The notes: generated by a model not told the origin, from the sequence alone. Positions 1 to 5,393 are shown, counted from the first letter of the stretch. The stretch: DNA of 6,790 nt from an uncultured Phenylobacterium sp. (GCA_945952175.1 CAMFHW010000237.1:1-6790); one strand, 5' to 3'. Translations and numbers: made by a program.

Positions 1-438
1 CGTCCGGATGTGGCTCGCGCCGGAGAGCGTCAGCTGCGATCCGTCGGCAAGCACGACCTTTCGGGTTTCTCCGACGGTCGTCGCATAGTCGGTGGAGCTG
101 CTGGTCTGCCGGGGCAGAACAGCGATCGCGACGGCGGCCGCAGCCGCTACCCCGGCCATTCCGACCCAGACCGAGCGCCGCAAGGGCATCCGGCGGGCGT
201 CCAGCGCGACGACCTTGGGGGCGGCGGTCATGGCCGCCTCTCGGGCCGGCGGGCGATCGAGATCGGGGCTGTCCAAGTCGAGCCACAGGGCCTCGACGGC
301 TTCGTAGGCGACCGCGTGGTCTCGGTCGGCCTCCAGCCAGGCCTGGAAGGCCTGCCAGGCCTCCAAGTCGGGCTCGCCTTGCAGGCGCGCAAACCAGTCG
401 GCGGCCTCCAGGTCGGCGTTGGGCGTCGCGGAAGTCAT
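1..438 (-). CDS. FecR-family anti-sigma/signal-transducing regulator (C-terminus beyond the left edge)
   Basis: This is the first 146 residues of an inner-membrane FecR-like protein, which holds or activates a partner ECF sigma factor and receives a periplasmic signal from a TonB-dependent receptor. Residues about 10-52 match the cytoplasmic N-terminal domain (DUF4880 type): EAADWFARLQ, then FQAWLEADRDHAVAYEAVEALW. A linker follows, with a basic patch (ARRMPLRR, 81-88) and one hydrophobic Ala/Val-rich membrane helix at about 90-108. The periplasmic FecR domain then starts with YATTVGETRKVVLADGSQL, the usual Y.T..GE.R.V.LADGS pattern. The ATG at 438 is preferred because the two other upstream ATGs on this strand (488 and 520) are out of frame. 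I see no clear Shine-Dalgarno. The gene lies 112 nt downstream of the sigma factor gene on the same strand, the normal sigma-FecR order, so co-transcription is likely. The frame stays open to base 1, so the protein is cut by the window edge and not broken. Family assignment is firm; the signal sensed is unknown. Confidence 0.93.
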   Translation of the reverse strand, partial: MTSATPNADLEAADWFARLQGEPDLEAWQAFQAWLEADRDHAVAYEAVEALWLDLDSPDLDRPPAREAAMTAAPKVVALDARRMPLRRSVWVGMAGVAAAAAVAIAVLPRQTSSSTDYATTVGETRKVVLADGSQLTLSGASHIRT

Positions 439-533
439 AGCGGTGCCGCAGCTTTTCGTCGGCGCGCGGACCGTGCGCGTCGGCTCATTGACGGCGCCGG
501 CGTGAGGACGCCTCGCCCATTGGCCGCCGGGTG

Positions 534-550
534 ATGCGAAAATGGCGCAT
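534..550 (-). promoter_or_regulatory. Small inverted repeat just after the sigma factor stop codon
   Basis: ATGCG and CGCAT arms (534-538 and 546-550) flank a 7-base A/T-rich loop directly behind the sigma gene stop (551-553), in the 112-nt gap before the FecR gene. The 5-bp stem is too short for a confident terminator and has no T-run after it. It could slightly reduce read-through or mark an RNA-processing site. The rest of the gap holds nothing I recognise. Confidence 0.2.
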
Positions 551-1066
551 TCATCGGCCGACCCTTACCATGATGTGCCGCAAGGCCAGGCTGATATGCT
601 TTTCAACCGAGCTTCGTGAAATTCCTAGCCGGGCGGCGGTCTCGGCGTGGGTCAGGCCCTCGAATTTGTGGAGCCGGAATACCTCCTGGGTCTGGGGCGC
701 CAGGCTCGCCAGCGCGGTGGCGATCTTCTCGAGGCGTTGACGGGCGATCGCGCTCGCCTCGGCGTCCGGCGCATCGACGACATCCAGAGCGCCGACCGAG
801 ACGTGGTGGGTGCGCCGCCACTCGGCCTCCCGGGCTCCCCGGCGGCGATCGGTACGCAGCCGGTCGAGCATGAGGTTGTGCGCAAGGCGATAGAGATAGG
901 CGGGCGGGTTCAGGACTTCCTCGTCGCCCGCCTCCCGGACCTTGACGAACAGCTCCTGCAAGAGGTCCTCCACCTCCGCCTGCGGTCCGAGGCGGGCGTG
1001 GAAAAAGCGCCGCATGTCCTCGCGTCGCCGCAAGTAGCACGCCAGCAGGGGGGAGGTTGTCGTCAA
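551..1066 (-). CDS. ECF (FecI-like) RNA polymerase sigma factor
   Basis: This encodes a 171-residue extracytoplasmic-function sigma factor that would direct RNA polymerase to a small regulon, typically a neighbouring TonB-dependent receptor gene. Region 2 spans about residues 8-72: YLRRREDMRRFFHARLG, then EVEDLLQELFVKV (core-binding and -10 recognition helices), then AYLYRLAHNLMLDRLR. A linker of about 40 residues follows. Region 4 lies at about 112-166, with LASLAPQTQEVFRLHKFEG and the helix-turn-helix THAETAARLGISRSSVEKHI that contacts the -35 element. The length is normal for FecI-type sigmas. The start chosen is TTG at 1066. An in-frame TAG lies four codons upstream, and homologues generally begin close to the SPLLACYLRRRE segment. 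The next in-frame ATG (residue 18) would cut into region 2. No good Shine-Dalgarno precedes the TTG, but a strong one precedes a short in-frame ORF just upstream (1076-1129), so translation may be by re-initiation. The downstream FecR gene is the expected partner. Confidence 0.93.
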   Translation of the reverse strand: MTTTSPLLACYLRRREDMRRFFHARLGPQAEVEDLLQELFVKVREAGDEEVLNPPAYLYRLAHNLMLDRLRTDRRRGAREAEWRRTHHVSVGALDVVDAPDAEASAIARQRLEKIATALASLAPQTQEVFRLHKFEGLTHAETAARLGISRSSVEKHISLALRHIMVRVGR

Positions 1067-1075
1067 GCTACGCGC

Positions 1076-1129
1076 CTAGCGGGCCAGTGCGCGAGCCGAA
1101 GCCTGGGCGGTGCGAACGCGGATCGGCAT
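1076..1129 (-). CDS. Putative 17-residue leader peptide ahead of the ECF sigma gene
   Basis: On the minus strand a strong Shine-Dalgarno, AAGGGAGG (1139-1146), sits 9 nt before an ATG (1127-1129). The ATG opens a 17-codon ORF, MPIRVRTAQASARALAR, ending in TAG at 1076-1078. The ORF is in the same frame as the sigma factor, whose TTG start follows after only three more codons. G/C at third positions is mostly high (12 of the 16 codons after the start). Possible readings are a translated leader that couples ribosome delivery to the poorly initiated sigma gene, an N-terminal extension of the sigma factor cut by an amber mutation, or chance. FecI-type sigmas do not normally carry such an extension, which favours a leader or chance. 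No function can be read from the peptide. Confidence 0.35.
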   Translation of the reverse strand: MPIRVRTAQASARALAR

Positions 1130-1151
1130 GTTCGGCGGCCTCCCTTGTGTC

Positions 1152-1185
1152 GTCTGGGCCTGCATCGCCCCCTGCGGCGCCAGAC
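1152..1185. promoter_or_regulatory. Imperfect hairpin in the divergent intergenic region
   Basis: GTCTGG (1152-1157) pairs exactly with CCAGAC (1180-1185). Inside it, GCC (1158-1160) pairs with GGC (1176-1178) across a one-base bulge, and GC (1162-1163) with GC (1174-1175). This makes about 11 bp around a 10-base loop. On the minus strand it would form in the leader RNA just upstream of the Shine-Dalgarno at 1139-1146. It could be a protein operator or an RNA leader structure. GC-rich DNA forms such stems often, so confidence is low. Confidence 0.25.
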
Positions 1186-1273
1186 ATGGCCCGGCCTGTT
1201 GCGTGAGGCAAGCCCGGCGCGCGCCCGCAAATCGGTGAGGCGCTTCGTCTTGCTAGCCGTCAGCTAACAGACG

Positions 1274-1288
1274 GGCGGACCGTCCGCC
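1274..1288. promoter_or_regulatory. Operator-like palindrome upstream of the Mla operon
   Basis: GGCGGAC and GTCCGCC form perfect 7-base arms around a single central C. The element ends 4 bases before the Shine-Dalgarno (1293-1300) of the rightward leader ORF. Its position suits a repressor operator overlapping the transcription start, or a site affecting ribosome access. A one-base spacer is too tight for a stable RNA hairpin with all seven pairs, so a dimeric DNA-binding protein is the more natural reading. No known regulator motif is recognised. Confidence 0.3.
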
Positions 1289-1308
1289 GCCTAGGGAGGT
1301 CGCTGACC

Positions 1309-1386
1309 ATGCGCCACATGACATCGATGCTCGCGGGACCCGACGGCCACCCGGGGCGCACAATTCACCAGTTCCAGGCGACCTGA
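1309..1386 (+). CDS. Putative 25-residue leader peptide ahead of the arginase-like gene
   Basis: A strong Shine-Dalgarno, AGGGAGGT (1293-1300), lies 8 nt before the ATG at 1309. The ORF encodes 25 residues (MRHMTSMLAGPDGHPGRT, then IHQFQAT) and ends in TGA at 1384-1386. It is in frame with the next gene, whose GTG start at 1390 comes after one intervening codon. Most of its codons end in G or C, like the surrounding genes. The Shine-Dalgarno is clearly better than anything ahead of the GTG, so ribosomes probably load here and re-initiate. I see no run of one amino acid that would suggest classic amino-acid attenuation. It could instead be a nonsense-interrupted N-terminus, but the downstream protein already starts where its family does. 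Confidence 0.42.
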   Translation: MRHMTSMLAGPDGHPGRTIHQFQAT

Positions 1387-1389
1387 ACC

Positions 1390-2343
1390 GTGCGTCCCTT
1401 GTTCCTGCATCTCGATGGAGCGCTTGACAGCCAGACGGCGTTGCTCGCCGCGGGCCGTTTCCGCCGCCTGGCCGCCCACGACCTCGGACCCGACCTCCGG
1501 CTCTGGGCGGTTACGGGTTCGATGGAGGCGCTTGTTTCGCGCCTGATGCATCACTTTCCTGCGGTCACGCCAGACCTGATTTTTGCAGGATCCAGGGACT
1601 TTCACCACATCACGCCCGCCCTGGTGGAACGCGCGCTTGCCGTGCCGGGGGCGGGCCCGGTGACGGTGATTCATTTCGGAGCCGAGCCTGCCTGGGAGAG
1701 GGGCGCGGCGCGGCTGTCGCGTCGAAATTGGGCGCGGCACGCAGCAGGAAATCCCCTGGTCGATCGGGTTATTTCGGTTGGCGTCCGAGAGGCCAGGACA
1801 GGAGACCTCGCCCGCAGGGCCGATGAAGACCTGATCCACGCCGGGAAGGTCGAGGCCTATCCCTTCCGGCTGGCCAGCGGCGAAATGGCGCTCGAGGCCG
1901 GCGGGCTCCAGTGGCCGACCCTTGAGGCCCTGGGCTTTGCGGCCTTCGCAGACCTGCTGGCGTCACGGATCCGGACCAACGCCGTCTACGTGACCATCGA
2001 CAAGGCGGTCCTCAGCAACTGGGAACCGGCCGCTGGCGAGGCGCACGGCGGGTTCGGTCTGCGCGCGCTCGAACGACTGATGCGCGCGACCATCGCGGGA
2101 CGCTGGATGATTGGGGCCGATGTGGTCGGCGACTGGTCGCGAGCGCGCTTTGGACCGGATTTGATCTCAGGGCTCGCAAAGCGCGCCGAGGCGTGGACGA
2201 ACCGTGCGCGACGTCCCGAGGGAGACCGCGAGCTCCAGAGGCTCGCCGACGAGACCACCAACCTGCGCCTGCTGCGCATGTTTTGCGAAAGGCTGCAGCC
2301 GCAGCATCCACGCCTCGTGGCGGGCGAGCGGCGTACGGCCTGA
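1390..2343 (+). CDS. Arginase/ureohydrolase-fold protein with most metal ligands lost (probable pseudoenzyme)
   Basis: This 317-residue protein follows the layout of a bacterial 'arginase family' group: an N-terminal FLHLDGALDSQTALL strand, FAGSRDFHHIT (65-75), VTVIHFGAEPAW (91-102), VYVTIDKAVLSNW (199-211) and IGADVVGDWS (241-250). In active ureohydrolases these correspond to the GxDH-type His, the D-x-H-x-D motif and the D-x-D motif, which bind two Mn ions. From memory, members of this subgroup read roughly FDNHPDW and IDKDVL. Here these are FGAEPAW and IDKAVL: the Asp, His and Asp of the first motif are Gly97, Glu99 and Ala101, and the second Asp of the other motif is Ala206. Only His72/73 and Asp204 remain. 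Hydrolysis of a guanidino substrate is therefore unlikely, and a binding or scaffold role is possible. The GTG start at 1390 matches where the family begins; only weak Shine-Dalgarno (AGGCGA) precedes it. The stop overlaps the next ORF's ATG (TGATG), tying it to the Mla operon. Fold assignment is moderately firm; loss of activity is inferred. Confidence 0.72.
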   Translation: MRPLFLHLDGALDSQTALLAAGRFRRLAAHDLGPDLRLWAVTGSMEALVSRLMHHFPAVTPDLIFAGSRDFHHITPALVERALAVPGAGPVTVIHFGAEPAWERGAARLSRRNWARHAAGNPLVDRVISVGVREARTGDLARRADEDLIHAGKVEAYPFRLASGEMALEAGGLQWPTLEALGFAAFADLLASRIRTNAVYVTIDKAVLSNWEPAAGEAHGGFGLRALERLMRATIAGRWMIGADVVGDWSRARFGPDLISGLAKRAEAWTNRARRPEGDRELQRLADETTNLRLLRMFCERLQPQHPRLVAGERRTA

Positions 2344-2558
2344 TGCGCTCCTTCCATCTGATCAGTCTGCTCCTCGGGGGCGGCCTTGGGCCTATCCAGG
2401 GTCCGCCGCCGCCGTGCGAGGCCGTGACCCGGCCCGCGCCGTCGCGCTCGCTCGGGCCTGGAGCACCGGGGGACACCGGGCATGCCATTCCGCGAGGACC
2501 CGGCGCGTCGCCCTGCCGCAGGACGCCGCCGCCAGCGCCGGACGGGCCGAAACGATGA
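2343..2558 (+). CDS. Doubtful 71-residue proline-rich ORF between the arginase-like gene and mlaA
   Basis: I do not recognise this product. The ATG overlaps the preceding stop (TGATG), and its own TGA (2556-2558) overlaps an ATG in the mlaA frame (ATGA at 2555-2558), so it could be a link in a translationally coupled chain. The N-terminus is hydrophobic (FHLISLLLGGGLG, residues 4-16). The remainder is low-complexity and rich in Pro, Gly and Arg, with no cysteine or charge pattern I can assign. That composition is also what out-of-frame reading of GC-rich DNA gives. From about 2408 the mlaA frame is also open with good third-position G/C, so a frameshifted relic is possible. The whole 2344-2632 gap holds nothing else I can support. 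Confidence 0.25.
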   Translation: MRSFHLISLLLGGGLGPIQGPPPPCEAVTRPAPSRSLGPGAPGDTGHAIPRGPGASPCRRTPPPAPDGPKR

Positions 2559-2632
2559 GGCGCTTCCCGCCACGCGCCGTCATTCGTCGACTCCTCCCCG
2601 AGCCGACCGTCCATGCGCCTGACTCGAACCGA

Positions 2633-3421
2633 ATGACGCCTGTCCAGCCCGCCGCCCTGCGCCGCGCCGCTGCGGTCGCCCTTTGCCTCGTCTCGCTCCT
2701 CGCCGCCTGGTCGCCAGCGGGGGCCGGCGCGCACGACCCGGTTTCCCCGTCGACGTCCAGGTCGCTGGCGGAGGATCCCTGGGAGCCCATCAACCGCAAG
2801 GTCCAGGGTTTCAACGATGGCTTGGACGTGGCCGTCTTCGGCCCGGTGACCCATCTCTACTTGCGCGCGCCGAACGACGTCCGCAGGGGCCTCGGCTCCG
2901 CAGTGCGAAACCTTCGCGAACCGCGCTGGACGCTGAACGCATTGGCGCAAGGGCACGGCCATCAGGCCGCTGTCTCAGCGGCGCGCTTCGCGACCAATTC
3001 GACGGTCGGCGTGCTCGGTTTGGTCGACGTCGCCGAACGCGTCGGGCTTGCGCCGCAGCCGGCGGATTTCGGCCAGACCCTTGGGCGCTATGGTCTGCGG
3101 CCCGGCCCGTATCTGGTTCTGCCGATCCTGGGCCCGCACAACGTGCGCGACGCCGTCGGACGGCTGGTCGACACCTTGACCGATCCGGTCAGCCTCGCAG
3201 CGGGCGGCCTGGGCACGACCTTCGGCGGCTCTCGCCTGGCCGTATCGGCTCTCGACTATCGCGCTGATGCGGATCCTGCCTTGGCTGCGCTCTCTGACGC
3301 CGCGGACCCCTATGTGGTGATGCGGTCGGCCTACTTGCAGCAGCGCGACGCCCTGGTGCGGCAGGCGCGGGGCGAGGACGAAGCGCTACCTGACTTCCCC
3401 TCCGAGACACCTGCGCCATGA
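2633..3421 (+). CDS. mlaA: MlaA (VacJ), outer-membrane component of retrograde phospholipid transport
   Basis: MlaA forms a ring-shaped channel in the inner leaflet of the outer membrane. It removes mislocalised phospholipid from the outer leaflet and passes it to the periplasmic carrier MlaC. The 262-residue product shows the family hallmarks: EDPWEPINRKVQGFND (47-62), APNDVRRGLGSAVRNLREP (79-97), ARFATNSTVGVLGLVDVAE (117-135), FGQTLGRYGLRPGPYLVLP (146-164) followed by ILGPHNVRDAVG, and a C-terminal RSAYLQQRDALV (231-242). The start at 2633 gives a clean secretion signal: Arg-Arg, a hydrophobic core AAAVALCLVSLLAAW, then cleavage near AGAGA-HD. The only early Cys (residue 18) does not sit in a lipobox, so unlike E. 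coli MlaA this is probably not a lipoprotein. A longer start at 2555 (288 residues) overlaps the previous ORF's stop but would put about 26 extra residues ahead of the signal peptide. The stop overlaps the mlaC start (ATGA), implying coupling. A C-terminal tail after residue 245 is acidic and Pro-rich. Confidence 0.95.
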   Translation: MTPVQPAALRRAAAVALCLVSLLAAWSPAGAGAHDPVSPSTSRSLAEDPWEPINRKVQGFNDGLDVAVFGPVTHLYLRAPNDVRRGLGSAVRNLREPRWTLNALAQGHGHQAAVSAARFATNSTVGVLGLVDVAERVGLAPQPADFGQTLGRYGLRPGPYLVLPILGPHNVRDAVGRLVDTLTDPVSLAAGGLGTTFGGSRLAVSALDYRADADPALAALSDAADPYVVMRSAYLQQRDALVRQARGEDEALPDFPSETPAP

Positions 3422-4119
3422 CCCGCCGCTTCGGCCGAACGGCCTATCAGCCCGTCGCGGCGGCCCGCCGCATGAGCCGCCGCGGTCTGTTCGCGGGCGC
3501 CTTCGCGATCTATGCGTTGGCGCCGGGCTTGGCCGCCGCGCAGGCAGCGGCGGGCGGCTTCCGCGATCTGGGCGCCGAAGCCTTCGTTCAGAGCCAGGCG
3601 CAGAGGGTCATCTCCACACTGGCGGACAACCGCATGGCGGAGGCCGAGAAACAAAAGGTGTTTCGCGCCTTGGTGGACGAGGTGGCCGACGTCCCGCGGA
3701 TCACCCTCTTCGTGCTCGGCCGCTATGCGCGGACACTGAGCCCCGATCAGGAGAAGGCGTTCGCGGCGGCGTTCCGGACCTATGCTGAAGCGGTCTATCG
3801 CGACCGTCTCTCCGACTATCACGGCGAGCGCCTGAAGGTGACGGGTTCGCTCGTGCGCAGGGCCGGGGATGTCGTCGTCAATACCGAGGTCTCCGGAGGC
3901 CGGATGAGCCGCCCCATGATGGTGGCCTGGCGGGTTCAGTCCGCGCAGGGCCGGTGGCGTGTGGTCGACGTGCAGGTCAAAGGCGTCTGGCTGGCGATCA
4001 CCCAGCAACAAGACTTTGTCTCCACCCTGGACAACGCCCACGGCGACATCGAGGTGCTGATCGCCCAACTCAGGCGCGCCCCGGCGGGCCAGGGACACCA
4101 CACGGGGGGCTCCAGATGA
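3418..4119 (+). CDS. mlaC: MlaC (Ttg2D-like) periplasmic phospholipid-binding protein
   Basis: MlaC shuttles phospholipid across the periplasm between MlaA and the inner-membrane MlaFED complex. The 233-residue product has the family's helical and sheet pattern: FVQSQAQRVISTLADNR (56-72), FRALVDEVADVPRITLFVLGRY (82-103), LSPDQEKAFAAAFRTYAEAVY (107-127), VVVNTEVSGG (152-161) and WRVQSAQGRWRVVDVQVKGVW (171-191), where RWRVVDVQVKGVWLA is especially typical. It closes with QQQDFVSTLDNAHGDIEVLI. The N-terminus carries SRRGLFAGAFAIYALAPG, a twin-arginine-like signal with likely cleavage near AAAQA (residues 39-43). An internal ATG at 3472 (residue 19) would place that SRR right at the start and give a conventional signal length; 3418 is kept because it forms the ATGA overlap with mlaA. 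The 3' end overlaps mlaD by ATGA at 4116-4119. The C-terminal tail (221-233) is short and Gly/His-rich. Confidence 0.94.
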   Translation: MTRRFGRTAYQPVAAARRMSRRGLFAGAFAIYALAPGLAAAQAAAGGFRDLGAEAFVQSQAQRVISTLADNRMAEAEKQKVFRALVDEVADVPRITLFVLGRYARTLSPDQEKAFAAAFRTYAEAVYRDRLSDYHGERLKVTGSLVRRAGDVVVNTEVSGGRMSRPMMVAWRVQSAQGRWRVVDVQVKGVWLAITQQQDFVSTLDNAHGDIEVLIAQLRRAPAGQGHHTGGSR

Positions 4120-4592
4120 GCGAGCCTGCTGGCGACACCCGAGACCTGGTCGAACCCGCGCTGGGCGCACTGGTCCTGTTCGTGGCCAGCGCGATCCTTG
4201 CCTATCTGATCCAAATCGGAGGCCTGCGGCCGACGCCGCCACAATATGCGCTGTTCGGCCGCTTCGGGGAGGTGGGGGGGCTCGCGGCCGGCGCGCCGGT
4301 GCGGCTCGCCGGCGTAAGGGTGGGGGCCGTCTCGCAGATCGAACTGGATCCCAAGACCTATATGGCCGTCGTCCGTGTCCGGATCGACCGCAGCGTGCGC
4401 GTGCCGAGCGACTCCACGATGAAGATCGCCAGCGACGGCCTGCTCGGCGGCGCCCATGTCTCGATCGCCCCGGGAGCCGCCGCCGAAATCCTGCCACCGG
4501 GGGGCGAGATCCCCAACACGCAAGGCGCGGTGGACCTGTTCGGGCTGATCGGTCAGGCGATCCGCCCCGCCCCTGCGCCGCCGACTTCGTGA
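4116..4592 (+). CDS. mlaD: MlaD, MCE-domain substrate-binding subunit of the phospholipid transporter
   Basis: MlaD is anchored in the inner membrane and forms a hexameric ring with a lipid-conducting central pore on the MlaFE transporter. The 158-residue product has a short cytoplasmic N-terminus, one transmembrane helix at about 14-34 (PALGALVLFVASAILAYLIQ), and a single MCE domain at about 43-122: YALFGRFGEVGGLAAGAPVR, then LAGVRVGAVSQIELD, then VRIDRSVRVPSDSTMKIASD, then GLLGGAHVSIAPG. The tail (VDLFGLIGQAIRPAPAPPTS) keeps the amphipathic helix expected to line the pore. It is somewhat shorter than E. coli MlaD, with only a Pro-rich end after that helix. Start ATG at 4116 overlaps the mlaC stop, with a G-rich ribosome site (GGGGGG at 4104-4109) upstream. 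mlaE follows after 3 nt. Confidence 0.95.
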   Translation: MSEPAGDTRDLVEPALGALVLFVASAILAYLIQIGGLRPTPPQYALFGRFGEVGGLAAGAPVRLAGVRVGAVSQIELDPKTYMAVVRVRIDRSVRVPSDSTMKIASDGLLGGAHVSIAPGAAAEILPPGGEIPNTQGAVDLFGLIGQAIRPAPAPPTS

Positions 4593-4595
4593 ATC

Positions 4596-5393
4596 ATGGC
4601 TGCTGGCCGCGAGAAACTCGATCCGCTGTCTCCGCTCGGCCGCGGCGTCCTGGCGCTCCTCGCCGCGATCGGAGCAGCCTCGAGCTTCATCGGCCGCGCC
4701 GTCTGGGCCACGATCACCCCGCCGTGGTACGGGCGCCCGCTGCTGCGCCAACTGTGGGCCATGGGCTATCTTTCTCTGCCAGTCGTCGGGCTGACGGCGG
4801 GGTTCACGGGCGCGGCGCTGGCGTTGAACATCGTGTCCGGTGGAAGCCGGATCAATGCCGATCAAGTGCTCCCCCAGATCGTCGCCCTGGGGATCACCCG
4901 CGAACTCGGGCCTGTCCTCACCGCCTTGATGCTCGCGGGGCGGGTGTCGGCCGCGATCGCCGCCGAGATTGGCGCAATGCGGACCAGTGAGCAGATCGAC
5001 GCCCTGCAGACCTTGTCCACCGACCCATTCCACTACCTGATCGCGCCGCGCCTTCTGGCTGGCCTGCTGGCTGCACCGCTGCTCACAGCCATAGCCGACC
5101 TCGTCGGCCTCGCGGGCGGCTGGTCCGTTGCGGTCTATCATCTGGATTTCGACCCGAGGCTCTACGCCGAGCGAACCCTCGACTTCTTGTCGCCCGGGGA
5201 TGTTGGCGTCGGTCTTGTGAAAGCCTTGGTCTTCGGCGCGATCGTTGCGCTGATGGGGTGCCTCAACGGCTTTCGCGCCACGGGTGGCGCCCGCGGGGTC
5301 GGGCGCGCCACCACCCAGGGCGTGGTGACGGCGGCCGTCCTGGTGTTCGCCGCCGACTATGCGATCACCTATCTGGCCGCGGCGCGTCCATGA
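4596..5393 (+). CDS. mlaE: MlaE, inner-membrane permease of the phospholipid ABC transporter
   Basis: MlaE is the dimeric membrane core that sits beneath the MlaD ring and is driven by MlaF. The 265-residue protein begins with an amphipathic helix region (PLSPLGRGVLALLAAIGAAS) and a YGRPLLRQLWAMGYLSLPVV element. The hydrophobic segment LTAGFTGAALALNIV follows, then the signature GITRELGPVLTALMLAGRVS and AAIAAEIGAMRTSEQIDAL (99-137), the cytoplasmic region that couples to the ATPase. Further membrane segments lie at about 150-180 and 205-225. The C-terminal GGARGVGRATTQGVVTAAVL and VFAADYAITYL complete the family pattern. No STAS domain is fused at the N-terminus, so this protein does not replace the missing MlaB. 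The ATG at 4596 is 3 nt after the mlaD stop, and the stop overlaps mlaF (ATGA at 5390-5393). Confidence 0.96.
   Translation: MAAGREKLDPLSPLGRGVLALLAAIGAASSFIGRAVWATITPPWYGRPLLRQLWAMGYLSLPVVGLTAGFTGAALALNIVSGGSRINADQVLPQIVALGITRELGPVLTALMLAGRVSAAIAAEIGAMRTSEQIDALQTLSTDPFHYLIAPRLLAGLLAAPLLTAIADLVGLAGGWSVAVYHLDFDPRLYAERTLDFLSPGDVGVGLVKALVFGAIVALMGCLNGFRATGGARGVGRATTQGVVTAAVLVFAADYAITYLAAARP

Larger units (their letters stand above)
1067..1389. other. Divergent intergenic control region
   Basis: These 323 bases separate the leftward sigma/FecR genes from the rightward arginase-like/Mla operon, so promoters for both should lie here. No convincing -35/-10 pair is visible by eye on either strand, which is common for GC-rich alphaproteobacterial promoters. 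The supportable contents are two short Shine-Dalgarno-led ORFs (1076-1129 minus, 1309-1386 plus), an imperfect hairpin (1152-1185) and a palindrome (1274-1288). No tRNA or recognised riboswitch is apparent. Confidence 0.6.

Noticed and set aside
10..534. Plus-strand open frame of 174 codons at the left end
   Set aside because: The opposite strand encodes a clear FecR protein over most of this interval.
1252..1266. GCTAGC palindrome and TAGC/GCTA arms as an operator or recombination site
   Set aside because: Arms of only 4-6 bases with no repeated partner; not distinguishable from chance.
1291..1839. Minus-strand open frame of 182 codons crossing the leader and the arginase-like gene
   Set aside because: No recognisable motif, and it overlaps the conserved blocks of the sense gene.
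1235..2566. The 11-mer TGAGGCGCTTC occurring at 1235-1245 and 2556-2566
   Set aside because: Several 11-base repeats are expected by chance in a GC-rich window this size, and the flanks do not match.
2012..2962. Minus-strand open frame of about 316 codons opposite the arginase-like gene and mlaA
   Set aside because: The translation is Arg/Pro/Gly-rich with no domain pattern and lies opposite confidently identified genes; it is a by-product of high GC.
3331..4497. Minus-strand open frame of about 388 codons opposite mlaC/mlaD
   Set aside because: Antisense to mlaC and mlaD, which have clear family motifs; its translation is low-complexity without recognisable domains.
3936..5141. Minus-strand open frame of about 401 codons opposite mlaD/mlaE
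   Set aside because: Rich in Arg, Gly, Asp and Gln and antisense to well-supported genes; no conserved motif.
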